Part shown: one piece after another, positions 52,350-61,783 of the stretch | Position numbering within the stretch: the first letter of the stretch is position 1 | Layout: each line of letters begins with the position of its first letter | Translations under genes and position numbers: made by a program | The notes under the pieces: model-generated | Seen by the model: the letters and a program-made list of their open reading frames with translations, nothing else | Told to the model about the DNA's origin: nothing | The model's database searches: none | From: Halobacteriovoraceae bacterium | GTDB lineage: Bacteria > Bdellovibrionota > Bacteriovoracia > Bacteriovoracales > Bacteriovoracaceae | Reading direction: 5' to 3' | Assembly (NCBI GenBank): GCA_002707495.1 | Contig: PAMZ01000006.1 | Coordinates: 62,001 to 126,000, forward strand | DNA: 64,000 nt

Positions 52350-53780
52350 ATGTTATTTAAGGCAAAAGATAAGATCACCAAATCCTATGACGTGATAGTT
52401 ATAGGTTCTGGGTTGGCAGGGATGACGGCGGCAAATCGTTTAGCCAAATTGGGCAGATCCGTGCTTTTACTTGAGGCCCATAATAAACTTGGAGGCTTTG
52501 CCACCTGGTTTTATCGAGCAAATAAAAAACATGTATTTGATATTTCCCTACACGGTTTCCCATTCGGAATGAAAAAAACTTGTCGCAAGTATTGGAATAA
52601 AGAAATTGCCGATCATATTGTACAGCTCAAGGGAGTTAAATTTCTTAACCCACAATATGAACTTGAATCAGTTTTTACCAGAGAAGATTTTACGAAAAAA
52701 CTAGTTAACCACTTTAAAGTAGATGTTTCCAGTGTCGAAAATTTCTATAATTATGTAGAAGGCATGAACTTCTATGATGATCAACAAATGACCAATGCCG
52801 AACTTTTTGAAAAATTTTTCCCCGGCCGAAACGATATTGTACGTTTTTTAATGGAACCTATCGTCTATGCCAACGGTTCTACTTTGGACGATCCCGCTAT
52901 CACTTATGGAATCGTTTTTTCAAATTTCATGAAAAAAGGAGTTTATACTTTTAAAGGTGGGACAGATCATCTTATTAAAATGATGCAAGATGAGCTTCTC
53001 TCAAATAATGTTGACATTAAAAAACATGCAAAGATTGACCAGGTAGTTATTGAAGATGGAATTGTTAAGGGTGTGCTCTACAAGGGTGAACTCATTCAGT
53101 CAAAAGCAGTTCTTTCCAACGCCAACTTAAAAAACACAGTCCTAAATATGGTTGGCGAAGAACATCTGCCAAAAGAATATATAGAATCAGCGAAAAAAGT
53201 GCGTCTGAATTCATCATCTTGCCAAGTTTATATGGGAATAAAGCCCGGAGAAAGTATCCCTTATATCGGAGATTTAATCTTTACCTCCACACACCCAACT
53301 TTTGATACAGATGCCCTCATGGCAAAAAACATCACTTCAAGAACCTTTAGCGTCTATTATCCAGATGGAAGACCCTATGACAGCGAACATAAGTATGCCA
53401 TAGTCTCATCTACTAATGCGAGATGGGAAGACTGGGCTTCTTTGTCAGAAGAAGAGTATGAATTTGAAAAGAAGAAAATGATTGAAGAGACTCTTGAATG
53501 TCTTGGACAATATATCCCTGAAATTAGAGAAAAAATTGATTTCATCGAAGCTGCCACACCCAGGACAATTAAAAAATTTACTCATCATGAGCAAGGTTCT
53601 TCATTCGGAACGAAGTTCGAAGGTCTAGATGTCAGTATGAAATTGCATGAAAAAATTCCTGGAATGTTTCATGCGGGCTCAGTGGGGATAATTATGTCAG
53701 GCTGGTTAGGAGCTGCAAACTATGGGGTTATTCAAGCCAACGAAGTCGAAAGTTATTTATACAAAAGGTCAGAAGTATGA
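52350..53780 (+). CDS. CrtI-like FAD-dependent oxidoreductase (desaturase/isomerase type)
   Basis: This is a 476-residue protein. The N-terminal dinucleotide motif is [22 protein letters not shown], followed by [15 protein letters not shown], the typical CrtI/carotenoid-isomerase start. The C-terminal FAD segment is [23 protein letters not shown]. It probably acts on a hydrophobic polyene or acyl substrate; carotenoid genes are absent from the window. It is the first gene of the plus-strand operon leading to FabG-, FabZ- and FabI-like enzymes and overlaps the next gene by four bases. A second such enzyme lies in the opposing ole operon. Confidence 0.8.
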   Translation: MLFKAKDKITKSYDVIVIGSGLAGMTAANRLAKLGRSVLLLEAHNKLGGFATWFYRANKKHVFDISLHGFPFGMKKTCRKYWNKEIADHIVQLKGVKFLNPQYELESVFTREDFTKKLVNHFKVDVSSVENFYNYVEGMNFYDDQQMTNAELFEKFFPGRNDIVRFLMEPIVYANGSTLDDPAITYGIVFSNFMKKGVYTFKGGTDHLIKMMQDELLSNNVDIKKHAKIDQVVIEDGIVKGVLYKGELIQSKAVLSNANLKNTVLNMVGEEHLPKEYIESAKKVRLNSSSCQVYMGIKPGESIPYIGDLIFTSTHPTFDTDALMAKNITSRTFSVYYPDGRPYDSEHKYAIVSSTNARWEDWASLSEEEYEFEKKKMIEETLECLGQYIPEIREKIDFIEAATPRTIKKFTHHEQGSSFGTKFEGLDVSMKLHEKIPGMFHAGSVGIIMSGWLGAANYGVIQANEVESYLYKRSEV

Positions 53781-54511
53781 ATTTTAAAGATCAAACTGTT
53801 GTGGTTACAGGTGGAACTCGTGGCATTGGACGCGGAATAACGGAAAGTTTTTTAAAAGAAGGAGCCACCGTCATAGCCACCTTTGCTGGCAATACAACTG
53901 CGGCTGAATCTTTTAGAGAAACCTCTGAGTTTAGAGATCGTTTATTTATTGAGAAGTTTGATGTTTCAAAGTCAAATGAATGCGCACAATTTTTTGAAAA
54001 GGTAGTCGAAAATTATAGTCAGATCCATGTGCTAGTTAATAATGCAGGTATTAGGCAAGATGCTCTTGGCGCCTCCATGTCCGAGGAACAATGGGACTCA
54101 GTCATTGATATTAATCTAAAAGGTACTTTCAATATGACTCAGCAAGCGATTCTTCATATGATGAAAAAGCGTTATGGTCGCATTATAAATATTTCCTCCA
54201 TTGGTGGAAAACTAGGTCTGCCTGGCCAGGCAAATTACGCTGCCTCCAAAGCAGGACAAATTGCTATTTCCAAGGCAATGAGTAAAGAAGTCGCCAAAAG
54301 AAATATAACAATAAATAATGTCCTTCCTGGTTTTATAGAAACCGAACTCATTTCTGACCTTCCAGAAGACCTCGTTAAACAGTATAAGTCTGAGGTTCCA
54401 ATGAAAAGATTTGGGAGTACAAAAGAAGTAGCTGCCGCAGTCCTTTTTCTTGCTTCAGATAATGCAAGTTATATAACAGGTTCAAGCTTAGAAGTTTCTG
54501 GAGGGCTATAA
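53777..54511 (+). CDS. FabG-like 3-ketoacyl-ACP reductase
   Basis: This is a 244-residue short-chain dehydrogenase. It has cofactor motif [14 protein letters not shown] at 88-91, catalytic S141 (NISSIGG), Y154 and K158 (YAASK), and the C-terminal [12 protein letters not shown], all as in FabG. It would reduce 3-ketoacyl-ACP to 3-hydroxyacyl-ACP with NADPH. The ATGA overlap with the upstream CrtI-like gene and the following dehydratase and enoyl reductase make it part of a dedicated elongation module, not necessarily the housekeeping FabG. Confidence 0.85.
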   Translation: MNFKDQTVVVTGGTRGIGRGITESFLKEGATVIATFAGNTTAAESFRETSEFRDRLFIEKFDVSKSNECAQFFEKVVENYSQIHVLVNNAGIRQDALGASMSEEQWDSVIDINLKGTFNMTQQAILHMMKKRYGRIINISSIGGKLGLPGQANYAASKAGQIAISKAMSKEVAKRNITINNVLPGFIETELISDLPEDLVKQYKSEVPMKRFGSTKEVAAAVLFLASDNASYITGSSLEVSGGL

Positions 54512-54513
54512 CC

Positions 54514-54933
54514 ATGATAGAAAAGCTCATTCCACAAAGAGACCCGTTTCTTTTTGTTGCTGATGAATACGAAGTATTTGAAAACGAAATTAAAACAAGC
54601 TACACCTTTTCCAAAGAGCTTGATTTTTTCAAAGGACATTTCCCTTCAAACCCGATAGTCCCGGGTGTCATTTTATCTGAACATTGCTTTCAATCAGCGG
54701 CGGCTTTAATGGGGTATATAGCAAAAGAAGGGCTTAAAAGCCTCGCCGTGGTCAGCCGCATCCAATCTGCAAAATTTAAGAAAATGGTTAAAGTTGATGA
54801 AACAATTCATACAAAGACGACTCTCATTGAAGAAATGGGAAACGCGGCTTTTTTTAAATCTATTGTCACTAGCTCTGAAGGCCTAAAAGTCCTCATCATT
54901 GAATTTGCCTGCACAATCGTCACAGAAGAATAA
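54514..54933 (+). CDS. FabZ-like 3-hydroxyacyl-ACP dehydratase
   Basis: This is a 139-residue hotdog-fold protein. It has PQRDPFLFVADEYEV, catalytic H42 in FKGHFPSNPIVPGVI and the acidic residue E56 in ILSEHCFQ at the expected place. It removes water from 3-hydroxyacyl-ACP. The FabA-type isomerase signature is not obvious. It is two bases from each neighbour in the operon, so it serves the same acyl chain as the FabG-like and FabI-like enzymes. Confidence 0.85.
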   Translation: MIEKLIPQRDPFLFVADEYEVFENEIKTSYTFSKELDFFKGHFPSNPIVPGVILSEHCFQSAAALMGYIAKEGLKSLAVVSRIQSAKFKKMVKVDETIHTKTTLIEEMGNAAFFKSIVTSSEGLKVLIIEFACTIVTEE

Positions 54934-54935
54934 CT

Positions 54936-55718
54936 ATGTTTGATTTTAGAGAAAAGAATTATTTAATTACTGGGATTGCAAATAAAAAGAGTGTAGCTTT
55001 TTACGTAGCAAAGGCGCTTAAGGAACAAGGTGCCCATTTAGTTTTAACCGGACAAACTGAAGAGCACCTCGGTTCAATCAAAAAGCTATTCCCAAATGAG
55101 GAAGCATATAAATTAGATGTTGAGTCTAAGGAGGATCTAGAAAATTTGTCCAAAACAATAAAAGCTCCAAAAATAGATGGACTCCTTCACTCTATTGCCT
55201 TTGCAAATTTTACGACACCTAATTTTCTTGCGACCCCGAGAGAAGACTTCCTTCAAGCAACCCAAATCAGTGCGTTTTCATTTGTAGAACTTGCCCATGC
55301 ATTGAGGCCTAAACTTTCAAATAATGCTTCTCTAGTATCAATTTCTATTTCTAATACAAAAGCGACTAGTTATGGCTATTTAGGTCCTATCAAAGCAATG
55401 CTCAATAGTCTTGCAGGTTATATGGCGAAAAGTTTTAGCGAATATAGCCAAATCAGAGTCAATACAATTGCAGCAGGACCTCTCAAAACCTCCGCCTCTG
55501 CTGGTATTCCTGATTATTTAGAAAATTATCTCTTTGCCGAAGCCTTAACTTTAAGAAAAGAAGCTTTAAAAACCGACGAAGTGGCCAAGACTGCACTATA
55601 TTTATTTTCAGATCTTTCAAGCGGACTCAATGGAGAAACAATTACGCTAGATGCAGGTATGAATTTAAACTATTTTGATCAAGACGTAGTCAGAACATAT
55701 ACTAAAGCGAAATTTTAG
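54936..55718 (+). CDS. FabI-like enoyl-ACP reductase
   Basis: This is a 260-residue protein. The cofactor motif ITGIANKKSVAFYVAKAL and the segment GLLHSIAFAN are FabI-like. The active-site pair fits Y146 and K153 (YGYLGPIKA) in the Y-x6-K spacing. The aromatic residue normally ten positions before the tyrosine is replaced in VSISISN, so substrate preference may differ. It reduces the trans-2 enoyl chain to saturation. It is the last gene of the plus-strand operon, and its stop overlaps the convergent oleD by four bases. Confidence 0.8.
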   Translation: MFDFREKNYLITGIANKKSVAFYVAKALKEQGAHLVLTGQTEEHLGSIKKLFPNEEAYKLDVESKEDLENLSKTIKAPKIDGLLHSIAFANFTTPNFLATPREDFLQATQISAFSFVELAHALRPKLSNNASLVSISISNTKATSYGYLGPIKAMLNSLAGYMAKSFSEYSQIRVNTIAAGPLKTSASAGIPDYLENYLFAEALTLRKEALKTDEVAKTALYLFSDLSSGLNGETITLDAGMNLNYFDQDVVRTYTKAKF

Positions 55719-56704
55719 TCAGCAAAAGTTTCTTTAAGGCCATTTTCTATACTAACTATTGGTTCATAACCAAAATCTTCTCTAGCTTTATTATGAGAAA
55801 AATAATGGGACTTTGCCAATTGCATAGCTACAAATCTAGTCATAGGAGGTTCTGGCTTATAGATTCCTAAAGCTTTGTATATCAGCTCCATGGCCCAACC
55901 TATTCTATATGCCATATTATAAGAAATATAACCTGATACCGGCCTCACCTTTTTTAATCCAAGAATCTGATTAATAAAATCCCATAAATTAACTGGCCTT
56001 TCTTGCCCTATAAAATAGCAATTCCCAGAAAGGCTCGGATTATCTTTTAAGGCCATCCAGGCCTGAATATGTGCCATTGCCGCATTTTTAACATAGATAA
56101 TATCAACAAGGTTTTCACCTTCACCTACCATCTTAAGCCTACCTTGCTTTGCCTTATTGATAATTCTTGGAATTAAATGAGGATCCCCTGGTCCCCAAAT
56201 TAAATGAGGCCTTAAACAGACAGCTTTGAAACTCGAGCTACTTTGTTCTTTGACATATTTTTCTGCCAACGATTTCGTATAGGCATAGTCAGTGTAATAT
56301 TTTTTAGGATAATCCAGTTTCTCGTCTCCTAAAACAATATCTTTATCTCCGAAGACAACTGAAGGTGTTGAAGTGTAGATAAAATTTGGCACGTTTGACT
56401 CTTTGGCATGGTTGACTAGATTCACGGTTCCAAGGTAGTTCACCTGATAAAATTGATCTTTACGTCCCCATACACCTGCGATGGCAGCAACATGAAAAAT
56501 GACTTCAACGTCTTTTAAATCAATGGAATTAACTTCCTCTTTTTTCGAAATATCACACTCAATTGTTTGAATGCCTAATTGATCTAATTCTACATGATGA
56601 TTTCTCGAAATATTTACAATAGTATGATCATTATTCTGTGATAAAAGTTTAGCAATATGTAGTCCAAGAAAGCCACCACAGCCTGTTATAACAATCTTAC
56701 CCAT
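55715..56704 (-). CDS. oleD: OleD: 2-alkyl-3-ketoalkanoate reductase
   Basis: This is a 329-residue extended short-chain dehydrogenase. The ATG at 56704, overlapping the oleC stop by eight bases, is preferred over a frame start 33 bases further in. It has the cofactor motif VITGCGGFLGLHIAKLL, catalytic Y140/K144 (YAYTK) and the OleD-typical LRPHLIWGPGDPHLIPRI and VDIIYVKNAAMAHIQA. It reduces the keto group of the OleA condensation product to the 2-alkyl-3-hydroxy acid with NADPH, before lactonisation by OleC. It is last of the minus-strand ole operon. Confidence 0.88.
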   Translation of the reverse strand: MGKIVITGCGGFLGLHIAKLLSQNNDHTIVNISRNHHVELDQLGIQTIECDISKKEEVNSIDLKDVEVIFHVAAIAGVWGRKDQFYQVNYLGTVNLVNHAKESNVPNFIYTSTPSVVFGDKDIVLGDEKLDYPKKYYTDYAYTKSLAEKYVKEQSSSSFKAVCLRPHLIWGPGDPHLIPRIINKAKQGRLKMVGEGENLVDIIYVKNAAMAHIQAWMALKDNPSLSGNCYFIGQERPVNLWDFINQILGLKKVRPVSGYISYNMAYRIGWAMELIYKALGIYKPEPPMTRFVAMQLAKSHYFSHNKAREDFGYEPIVSIENGLKETFAD

Positions 56705-58286
56705 AGCTAATATCTTTTGATAACTGCTCTCTATCAATTTTTATATTATGTCTTACATCTACGGGAAGGTCCGTTTTAACCACAAACTGTCCAATTTTCT
56801 TGGTAACCTGATGAGTCTGAGCAAGATTTTTAAGATCCATAAGAAACATTGAATCAAGTTCCTCTTTTCTATCTCTTCTTTGGACTATCACAAGCGGTTT
56901 TTTCGTCTCTAAGTTTTGAACCAATGCTGACCTTAAAACCTTTGGGTGCTGATTAAAAACTGACTCTATTTGCGCCGGGAAAAAATAATCTTTTCCGTCA
57001 AATACAACATGCTTTTGACGACCACAAAACCAAAGTCTACCTTGGGAATCGAGATATCCAACGTCCCCCATACGATGCCAAATACGCTGTCCATCAAAGA
57101 TCTTAGCTCTACTCGTAGCATCTACATTTTTATAATAGTTTTTTGTGACATTTTTTGAACTCACAACAATCTCGCCAATTTCTCCGGAGTTCAGCTCTTC
57201 CCAATCATCAAAATTATCAACTGCATTAGGATTCATTCTCATAATTTTTAAATCAACACCTCTCAGCGGAGCCCCAACACAAATGCCCTCTCCCTCAAGA
57301 AAGGCTGACTTATGCTGCTTTAAGATTTCTTCACCGCTGATACAACTAACTGGCAGCGCTTCGGTAGCACCATAAGGAGTATAGGTTGTTCCTTTTGAAA
57401 GCAACTGAGAAAATTTAAGATGCAATTTTATATCTACAGGTGCCCCAAACATAACAACATGCTTCACTGTAGGAAGCTTAAGCTTTTTCTCTAAACAATA
57501 ATCAGCAAGTTTACTCCAGATCGCAGGTGATCCTGCTAAAAAACTCGCTTGTGAAGACTGAATATCCTCATAAAGCTCTTCTGGATTAACTGCAGAAGGC
57601 TTACTTGCATCAAGCCTTGGTACATGACTTCTCATACCTATGGCCAAAGAAAAAAACGAAAACAATGGAAACCCAGGAATATCTATATCCTCGGGGGACA
57701 AGTGAAAGGCATCTCTCAACATTTTTGTTTGATTTATAAAAATGTCATGAGAGTACTCAACTCCTTTTGGTGAGCCCGTCCCTCCAGAAGTATACAAAAT
57801 CGCCGCGAGATCAGATTCATCGGGTCTATAGGTTTCAAATTCAGTAGAAGCCGTTTTAAAAGCACTATACAATCTAGAGCCTAGTCCAGGAAAAAAACCG
57901 GTCTGAATAGACAACCTAATATTTTTAAAATACTTAGGTTTTAGAAGCTTTAATATATGTACCTTTGGTATACCTACTAAAACATCTGGATCAACCTCTT
58001 CTATCGCTTTAAGAAAATATTCTCTTTTCATGCCAGGATCAATGAAAACTGAAACGGCTCCCATTCTAAAAAGAGCAAAAGTAATAGCAGCAAAATCGAG
58101 ATTGGGTTTGACAAAAAAGAGGACTTTATCTTTCGGTTTCACTCCAAGCTCTGTTAGGCTGTGACAAAATTTATTTATTCTTTGATTTAATTCTAAAAAA
58201 TTTATTTGCTTATTTTTAAAGGAAACGGCAGTCTTCTCTGGCATATTCTTAGCATGACGAGTGATATATTCCGTAACATTTTTCAT
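56697..58286 (-). CDS. oleC: OleC: beta-lactone synthetase (AMP-dependent)
   Basis: This is a 529-residue ANL-superfamily enzyme. It has FRMGAVSVFIDPGM, P-loop LYTSGGTGSPKGVEYSHDIF, YGATEALPVSC, GICVGAPLRGV, the hinge region GRQKHVVFDGKDYF and the OleC-typical C-terminal DLPVDVRHNIKIDREQL. OleC converts the 2-alkyl-3-hydroxy acid to a beta-lactone using ATP. The start overlaps the oleB stop by four bases (ATGA). Confidence 0.9.
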   Translation of the reverse strand: MKNVTEYITRHAKNMPEKTAVSFKNKQINFLELNQRINKFCHSLTELGVKPKDKVLFFVKPNLDFAAITFALFRMGAVSVFIDPGMKREYFLKAIEEVDPDVLVGIPKVHILKLLKPKYFKNIRLSIQTGFFPGLGSRLYSAFKTASTEFETYRPDESDLAAILYTSGGTGSPKGVEYSHDIFINQTKMLRDAFHLSPEDIDIPGFPLFSFFSLAIGMRSHVPRLDASKPSAVNPEELYEDIQSSQASFLAGSPAIWSKLADYCLEKKLKLPTVKHVVMFGAPVDIKLHLKFSQLLSKGTTYTPYGATEALPVSCISGEEILKQHKSAFLEGEGICVGAPLRGVDLKIMRMNPNAVDNFDDWEELNSGEIGEIVVSSKNVTKNYYKNVDATSRAKIFDGQRIWHRMGDVGYLDSQGRLWFCGRQKHVVFDGKDYFFPAQIESVFNQHPKVLRSALVQNLETKKPLVIVQRRDRKEELDSMFLMDLKNLAQTHQVTKKIGQFVVKTDLPVDVRHNIKIDREQLSKDISYG

Positions 58287-59137
58287 GAGTTAAAAAACCT
58301 GTCCATTTCTTCTAAAGTTTCATTGGCCTTATCCTCGAAGAGATAATGTCCCGCATTTGAGTACTCTACAACAGGAGTTTTAGGATAAATCTCTTTCCAC
58401 CTATTGAGAAAATAATTATTAAAACAAAAATCTTTCATCCCCCAAAGAATAATTTTATCACAATCGAGTTTCTCCAGCCTATCTTCAATCTGTTTTAAAG
58501 TATTAAAAGTTTTATGAGTTTTATTAATGGGTATGTCTTGCACAAATTGATTGATGGCCACTCTGTCCTTCAACGCTTTATAGGGCATCAAATAGGCTTT
58601 TTTAACCATAGTAGGTAGAGTTTTTACCGTAGTCATAAACGTAGCAGGCCAACAAAATGCATTTAAATACTTAACCATTAAAGGCCCTAGAGGTCTTTTC
58701 TTAACTAGATTTATCTGCCATGGAATATAACTTGATGTAAATGCAGCTGTATTAGTTATAACGAGTTTATTTACTTGGATATCCGTCAAAGTGGCAAGTC
58801 CAAGACCGATGGCCCCCCCCCAATCATGAACAACCAAGCTTACCCTATCAATTGAGAGGAATTTTAAAAGAGCTTCGATATCATATACCCGTCTTTGTAG
58901 AGAATAATCATAGTCCTGGGGTTTATCAGAGAAACCACAGCCCATATGATCAGGAACAATAACTCGATAAGAACGAGAGTAATGAGAAACTAAATTTCTA
59001 AAGTAAAACGACCAAGTAGGATTCCCATGTAACATAAGAATAACTTCCCCTGAGCCTTCATCCAAATAATGAAGATTGTGCCCTTGGATATTAAAATAAT
59101 TGGATTGAAAATCATAACCTAAAAGCGCTAAATCCAT
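58283..59137 (-). CDS. oleB: OleB: beta-lactone decarboxylase (alpha/beta hydrolase)
   Basis: This is a 284-residue hydrolase of the haloalkane dehalogenase group. The nucleophile is D105 in VVHDWGGAIGL. Other markers are LMLHGNPTWSFYFRN, VPDHMGCGFSDKPQ, ILWGMKDFCFNNYFLNRW and the histidine region NAGHYLFED. OleB removes CO2 from the beta-lactone to leave a cis-olefin. It overlaps oleA by ten bases and oleC by four, so A, B and C should be made in fixed ratio; OleB and OleC are known to assemble with OleD in other bacteria. Confidence 0.88.
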   Translation of the reverse strand: MDLALLGYDFQSNYFNIQGHNLHYLDEGSGEVILMLHGNPTWSFYFRNLVSHYSRSYRVIVPDHMGCGFSDKPQDYDYSLQRRVYDIEALLKFLSIDRVSLVVHDWGGAIGLGLATLTDIQVNKLVITNTAAFTSSYIPWQINLVKKRPLGPLMVKYLNAFCWPATFMTTVKTLPTMVKKAYLMPYKALKDRVAINQFVQDIPINKTHKTFNTLKQIEDRLEKLDCDKIILWGMKDFCFNNYFLNRWKEIYPKTPVVEYSNAGHYLFEDKANETLEEMDRFFNS

Positions 59138-60129
59138 CGAAGCTCCATAATAGTCGAATGAAGTCCACTTCCTATGCCTAAAAGAGCAAGATTCTGCTCA
59201 GCTTTGATTTTGGGAATTGCCTTATAGAGAGTTAACGGTAAAGCAGCCGACCCCGTGTTACCATATCTATCGAAGGTAGTTGTGTCTTTGGAAAGATCTA
59301 ATCCAAGTTGATCAAATAAATAGTTTCTATGATGAATGCCTACTTGATGACAAATATAATGATCAAATACTGAACGAGAAAACTGCCCCCAACAATCTTT
59401 AGCAAGATTTATACCTTCCCTCATAAGGGTCTCACTATCAGTTTCCATACTAAGACCCTCAGGACCGCCCTCGCCTTGGCAAAGTTGGTACGTCGAAGTT
59501 TTAGATAAAGAATTTTCCCTCAAAATTTTTGCTATTCCTTTTTCTCTTGAGACGACTAATGCAACGCCTGCACTACCGATTGTAAAGTTTGCAAAATATT
59601 TTTTGATCGATTTTCGTGTTAAAGTCATATCTTTCTTCAGGAATTCAAGCATTTTTGAAACGAGTGGATAAGAGTTTTCTCCCGTAACTAACATTATATT
59701 TTTATACCTACCAGCTTCTACTAGCTTCGAGGCTAAACTCATCCCGTTCACTACGCCAAGGCAAGCATTGCTTAAGTCAAAAGACTCACAATCTGCCCGT
59801 AAACCTAGATGATGATGAATAGAACTAGCAGTCGATGGTTCTAGATAATCTCGACAGACTCCGCAATAAATCAATAAATCTATCTCAGAAGCTTTAATGT
59901 CTGAGTCTTTAAATAGGTTTTTGCCAGCCCTAATTGCTATCTGGCTTGGAAGTTGGTCCGGGAAAAATCCTCTAGAAATAACTCCTGTTTGCATCTCAAT
60001 TCTACCAAAAGGAAGTTTGAGGCGATCATAAATGGAGCTTAAGTCTTGTTCGATATCTGCGGAACTTAAAAACATATCAGGCTCGGTAATTGCAATAGAA
60101 TGGAGATAAATATTATTAAACTCTTGCAT
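59128..60129 (-). CDS. oleA: OleA: head-to-head acyl condensing thiolase
   Basis: This is a 333-residue thiolase-fold enzyme. The catalytic cysteine is C123 (LSNACLGV). The neighbouring Glu characteristic of OleA is E97 in VCRDYLEPSTASS. H261 (ICHQVGIHH) and N291 (YGNTGSAALP) complete the site, and the ending LLGIGSGLHSTI is typical. OleA joins two fatty acyl thioesters by a non-decarboxylative Claisen reaction. Known OleA uses acyl-CoA; here an ACP gene is two genes upstream, so an acyl-ACP donor is possible. The ATG begins one base after the TAA of the CrtI-like gene, with GGA upstream. Confidence 0.9.
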   Translation of the reverse strand: MQEFNNIYLHSIAITEPDMFLSSADIEQDLSSIYDRLKLPFGRIEMQTGVISRGFFPDQLPSQIAIRAGKNLFKDSDIKASEIDLLIYCGVCRDYLEPSTASSIHHHLGLRADCESFDLSNACLGVVNGMSLASKLVEAGRYKNIMLVTGENSYPLVSKMLEFLKKDMTLTRKSIKKYFANFTIGSAGVALVVSREKGIAKILRENSLSKTSTYQLCQGEGGPEGLSMETDSETLMREGINLAKDCWGQFSRSVFDHYICHQVGIHHRNYLFDQLGLDLSKDTTTFDRYGNTGSAALPLTLYKAIPKIKAEQNLALLGIGSGLHSTIMELRWI

Positions 60130-60130
60130 C

Positions 60131-61516
60131 TTATCCTTCCATTAAACCATGTAAGTTCGCCATGGAAATCCCACTCAACATCGAACCAACTATTCCTAAA
60201 AATCCTTGATCAGTCCCCATAACATATAGGCCATCAACGGATGTTCTCCCATCTTTATTTTTTTGGGTTGATCCATAGACCGTTCCTTCAATATGCCCGG
60301 TATATTTTTTAACAGTTCTAGGAGTAAATACATCTTTAAGGAGGATGGTTGGCTCTGACTGCATAAGTCTCTTTGAAAGCTCCCATGCCTCCTCTGACAT
60401 TTTATTTTTCAGCTTTTTATAGACTTCTTCTTCTTTTGAAACCCAATGATCAAAATTTGCCATATAGGTCACCCGAATCGTTCCATGCCCTTCTCTTTGC
60501 TTCCTCTCATAATTATCTGGCAAACAAAAAACAGCAGAACTACTATCATAAATAGATTCAGGCTTTCGATAGAGATATTTATCGGAGTCATTATAAAAGA
60601 TAATAGTATCTTCAATATTATCCAAAAACGACTTATTCTCTGTGATAAATAAACTTTCACAAAATGATAGTTTTCCTACTGGCGCACTAAATTCGCCATC
60701 AATAGCTTGCATAGTCTCAGGTAACCCCATAGATGAGAAAACTTTATCTGCAGCGATAAACTCTCCCTTTGTTGTCGTCACTCCTGATACTTTTTTATCA
60801 ACTTCTATTGAAGACGCACCTGTTCGATAGCGAATCTCTCCTCCAAGTTCTTTATATCGACTTTCCAGAAGATTTAAAATTGTACGGACTCCGCCCTCCG
60901 GTCTTGAAAAGCCTTCCACGTAAAGGGCCTTATACATAATAACAAATTGAGAAAAGTCCATATCATGCTCCCAAGCTGAGCCATATATAAGAAGTGGTGC
61001 AATCAGCATTTCTTTTAATAATTCTTCTTTAAAATATTGATCCAAGACTGCTCTAGCAGACACGTAACCTGCACTAAGATCTGTTTCATTGTACTCCATT
61101 GTCATTTGATGAAATGAATGAAAAGAATCGCGCTCACTTGGGAAGGTCTCTTCAATTTGAGAGATGAAATAATCTACTTCATTGCTGAATCTAAAACTTG
61201 CGGAGGAGAACTGAACTTTAGAGGTTGTTTGCTCTTTGAGATTAAATTCCTCATAGGGTATCCGAAGTTGTTTTAAGAGTTTAGTAAAAGGCCTGCCCCG
61301 CTCACCTTTTTTTGCAAAATTTGTAAGCGCGTGTAAGCCTACATCAAATTTAAATAACTCTTTAGTTGAAGGTATTCTTCTTTGATAATATGAATTCAAG
61401 CCACCCGAGATTGAATGTTTTTCTAAAATGACAACTTTTTTATCAAACATCGCCAAACGGATTCCAGCTGCCAATCCAGACATGCCTGCACCGATGACGA
61501 TTGCATCATATTTCAT
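60131..61516 (-). CDS. CrtI/CrtO-like FAD-dependent oxidoreductase within the ole operon
   Basis: This is a 461-residue protein. It has dinucleotide motif YDAIVIGAGMSGLAAGIRLAMF, EKHSISGGLNSYY, a C-terminal FAD segment VDGLYVMGTDQGFLGIVGSMLSG and a Pro/Arg segment SRPEGGVRTILNLLESRYKELGG typical of the phytoene-desaturase superfamily. Its place between the ACP and oleA genes suggests it desaturates or isomerises the acyl chain or the hydrocarbon. It shares only the superfamily motifs with the 52350 protein, so they are probably not recent duplicates. Confidence 0.8.
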   Translation of the reverse strand: MKYDAIVIGAGMSGLAAGIRLAMFDKKVVILEKHSISGGLNSYYQRRIPSTKELFKFDVGLHALTNFAKKGERGRPFTKLLKQLRIPYEEFNLKEQTTSKVQFSSASFRFSNEVDYFISQIEETFPSERDSFHSFHQMTMEYNETDLSAGYVSARAVLDQYFKEELLKEMLIAPLLIYGSAWEHDMDFSQFVIMYKALYVEGFSRPEGGVRTILNLLESRYKELGGEIRYRTGASSIEVDKKVSGVTTTKGEFIAADKVFSSMGLPETMQAIDGEFSAPVGKLSFCESLFITENKSFLDNIEDTIIFYNDSDKYLYRKPESIYDSSSAVFCLPDNYERKQREGHGTIRVTYMANFDHWVSKEEEVYKKLKNKMSEEAWELSKRLMQSEPTILLKDVFTPRTVKKYTGHIEGTVYGSTQKNKDGRTSVDGLYVMGTDQGFLGIVGSMLSGISMANLHGLMEG

Positions 61517-61761
61517 TAGGCGAATTTAGGGCTTAAATACTCTACGCAGCTATTAAGTGTCGCCAATTGAGGATAGTCTTCAGAAGGAACCTCAACTTTA
61601 TGCCTTTTTCTCAATTCCATGACGATATCTAGAAAGTCCATTGAATCTAAGTCAAGTTGATCTCTTAGGCTCACACCTCCATCTAGATCGCCTAAATCTT
61701 CGTCCGGTGCTACATCTGCGATTATGTCTAAAACGATTTGTTTAACGTCTTGTTCACTCAT
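61516..61761 (-). CDS. Acyl carrier protein of the ole/FAS cluster
   Basis: This is an 81-residue protein. The phosphopantetheine serine is S40 in DLDSMDFLDIV, and the surrounding helices fit the carrier fold (VKQIVLDIIADVAPDEDLG, VPSEDYPQLATLNSCVEYL). It differs from the usual housekeeping DSLD motif (DLDSMDF), as in specialised carriers. It lies between the ketosynthase and the CrtI-like gene; its stop overlaps the CrtI-like ATG by one base. It presumably carries the chain extended by the cluster's own enzymes. Confidence 0.88.
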   Translation of the reverse strand: MSEQDVKQIVLDIIADVAPDEDLGDLDGGVSLRDQLDLDSMDFLDIVMELRKRHKVEVPSEDYPQLATLNSCVEYLSPKFA

Positions 61762-61783
61762 CTTTTACTTCCTTACTACTTCC

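Noticed and set aside
52350-53780. Carotenoid biosynthesis gene
   Set aside because: No phytoene synthase, geranylgeranyl synthase or cyclase is encoded nearby; context is fatty-acid type. Carotenoid action cannot be excluded but is not supported.
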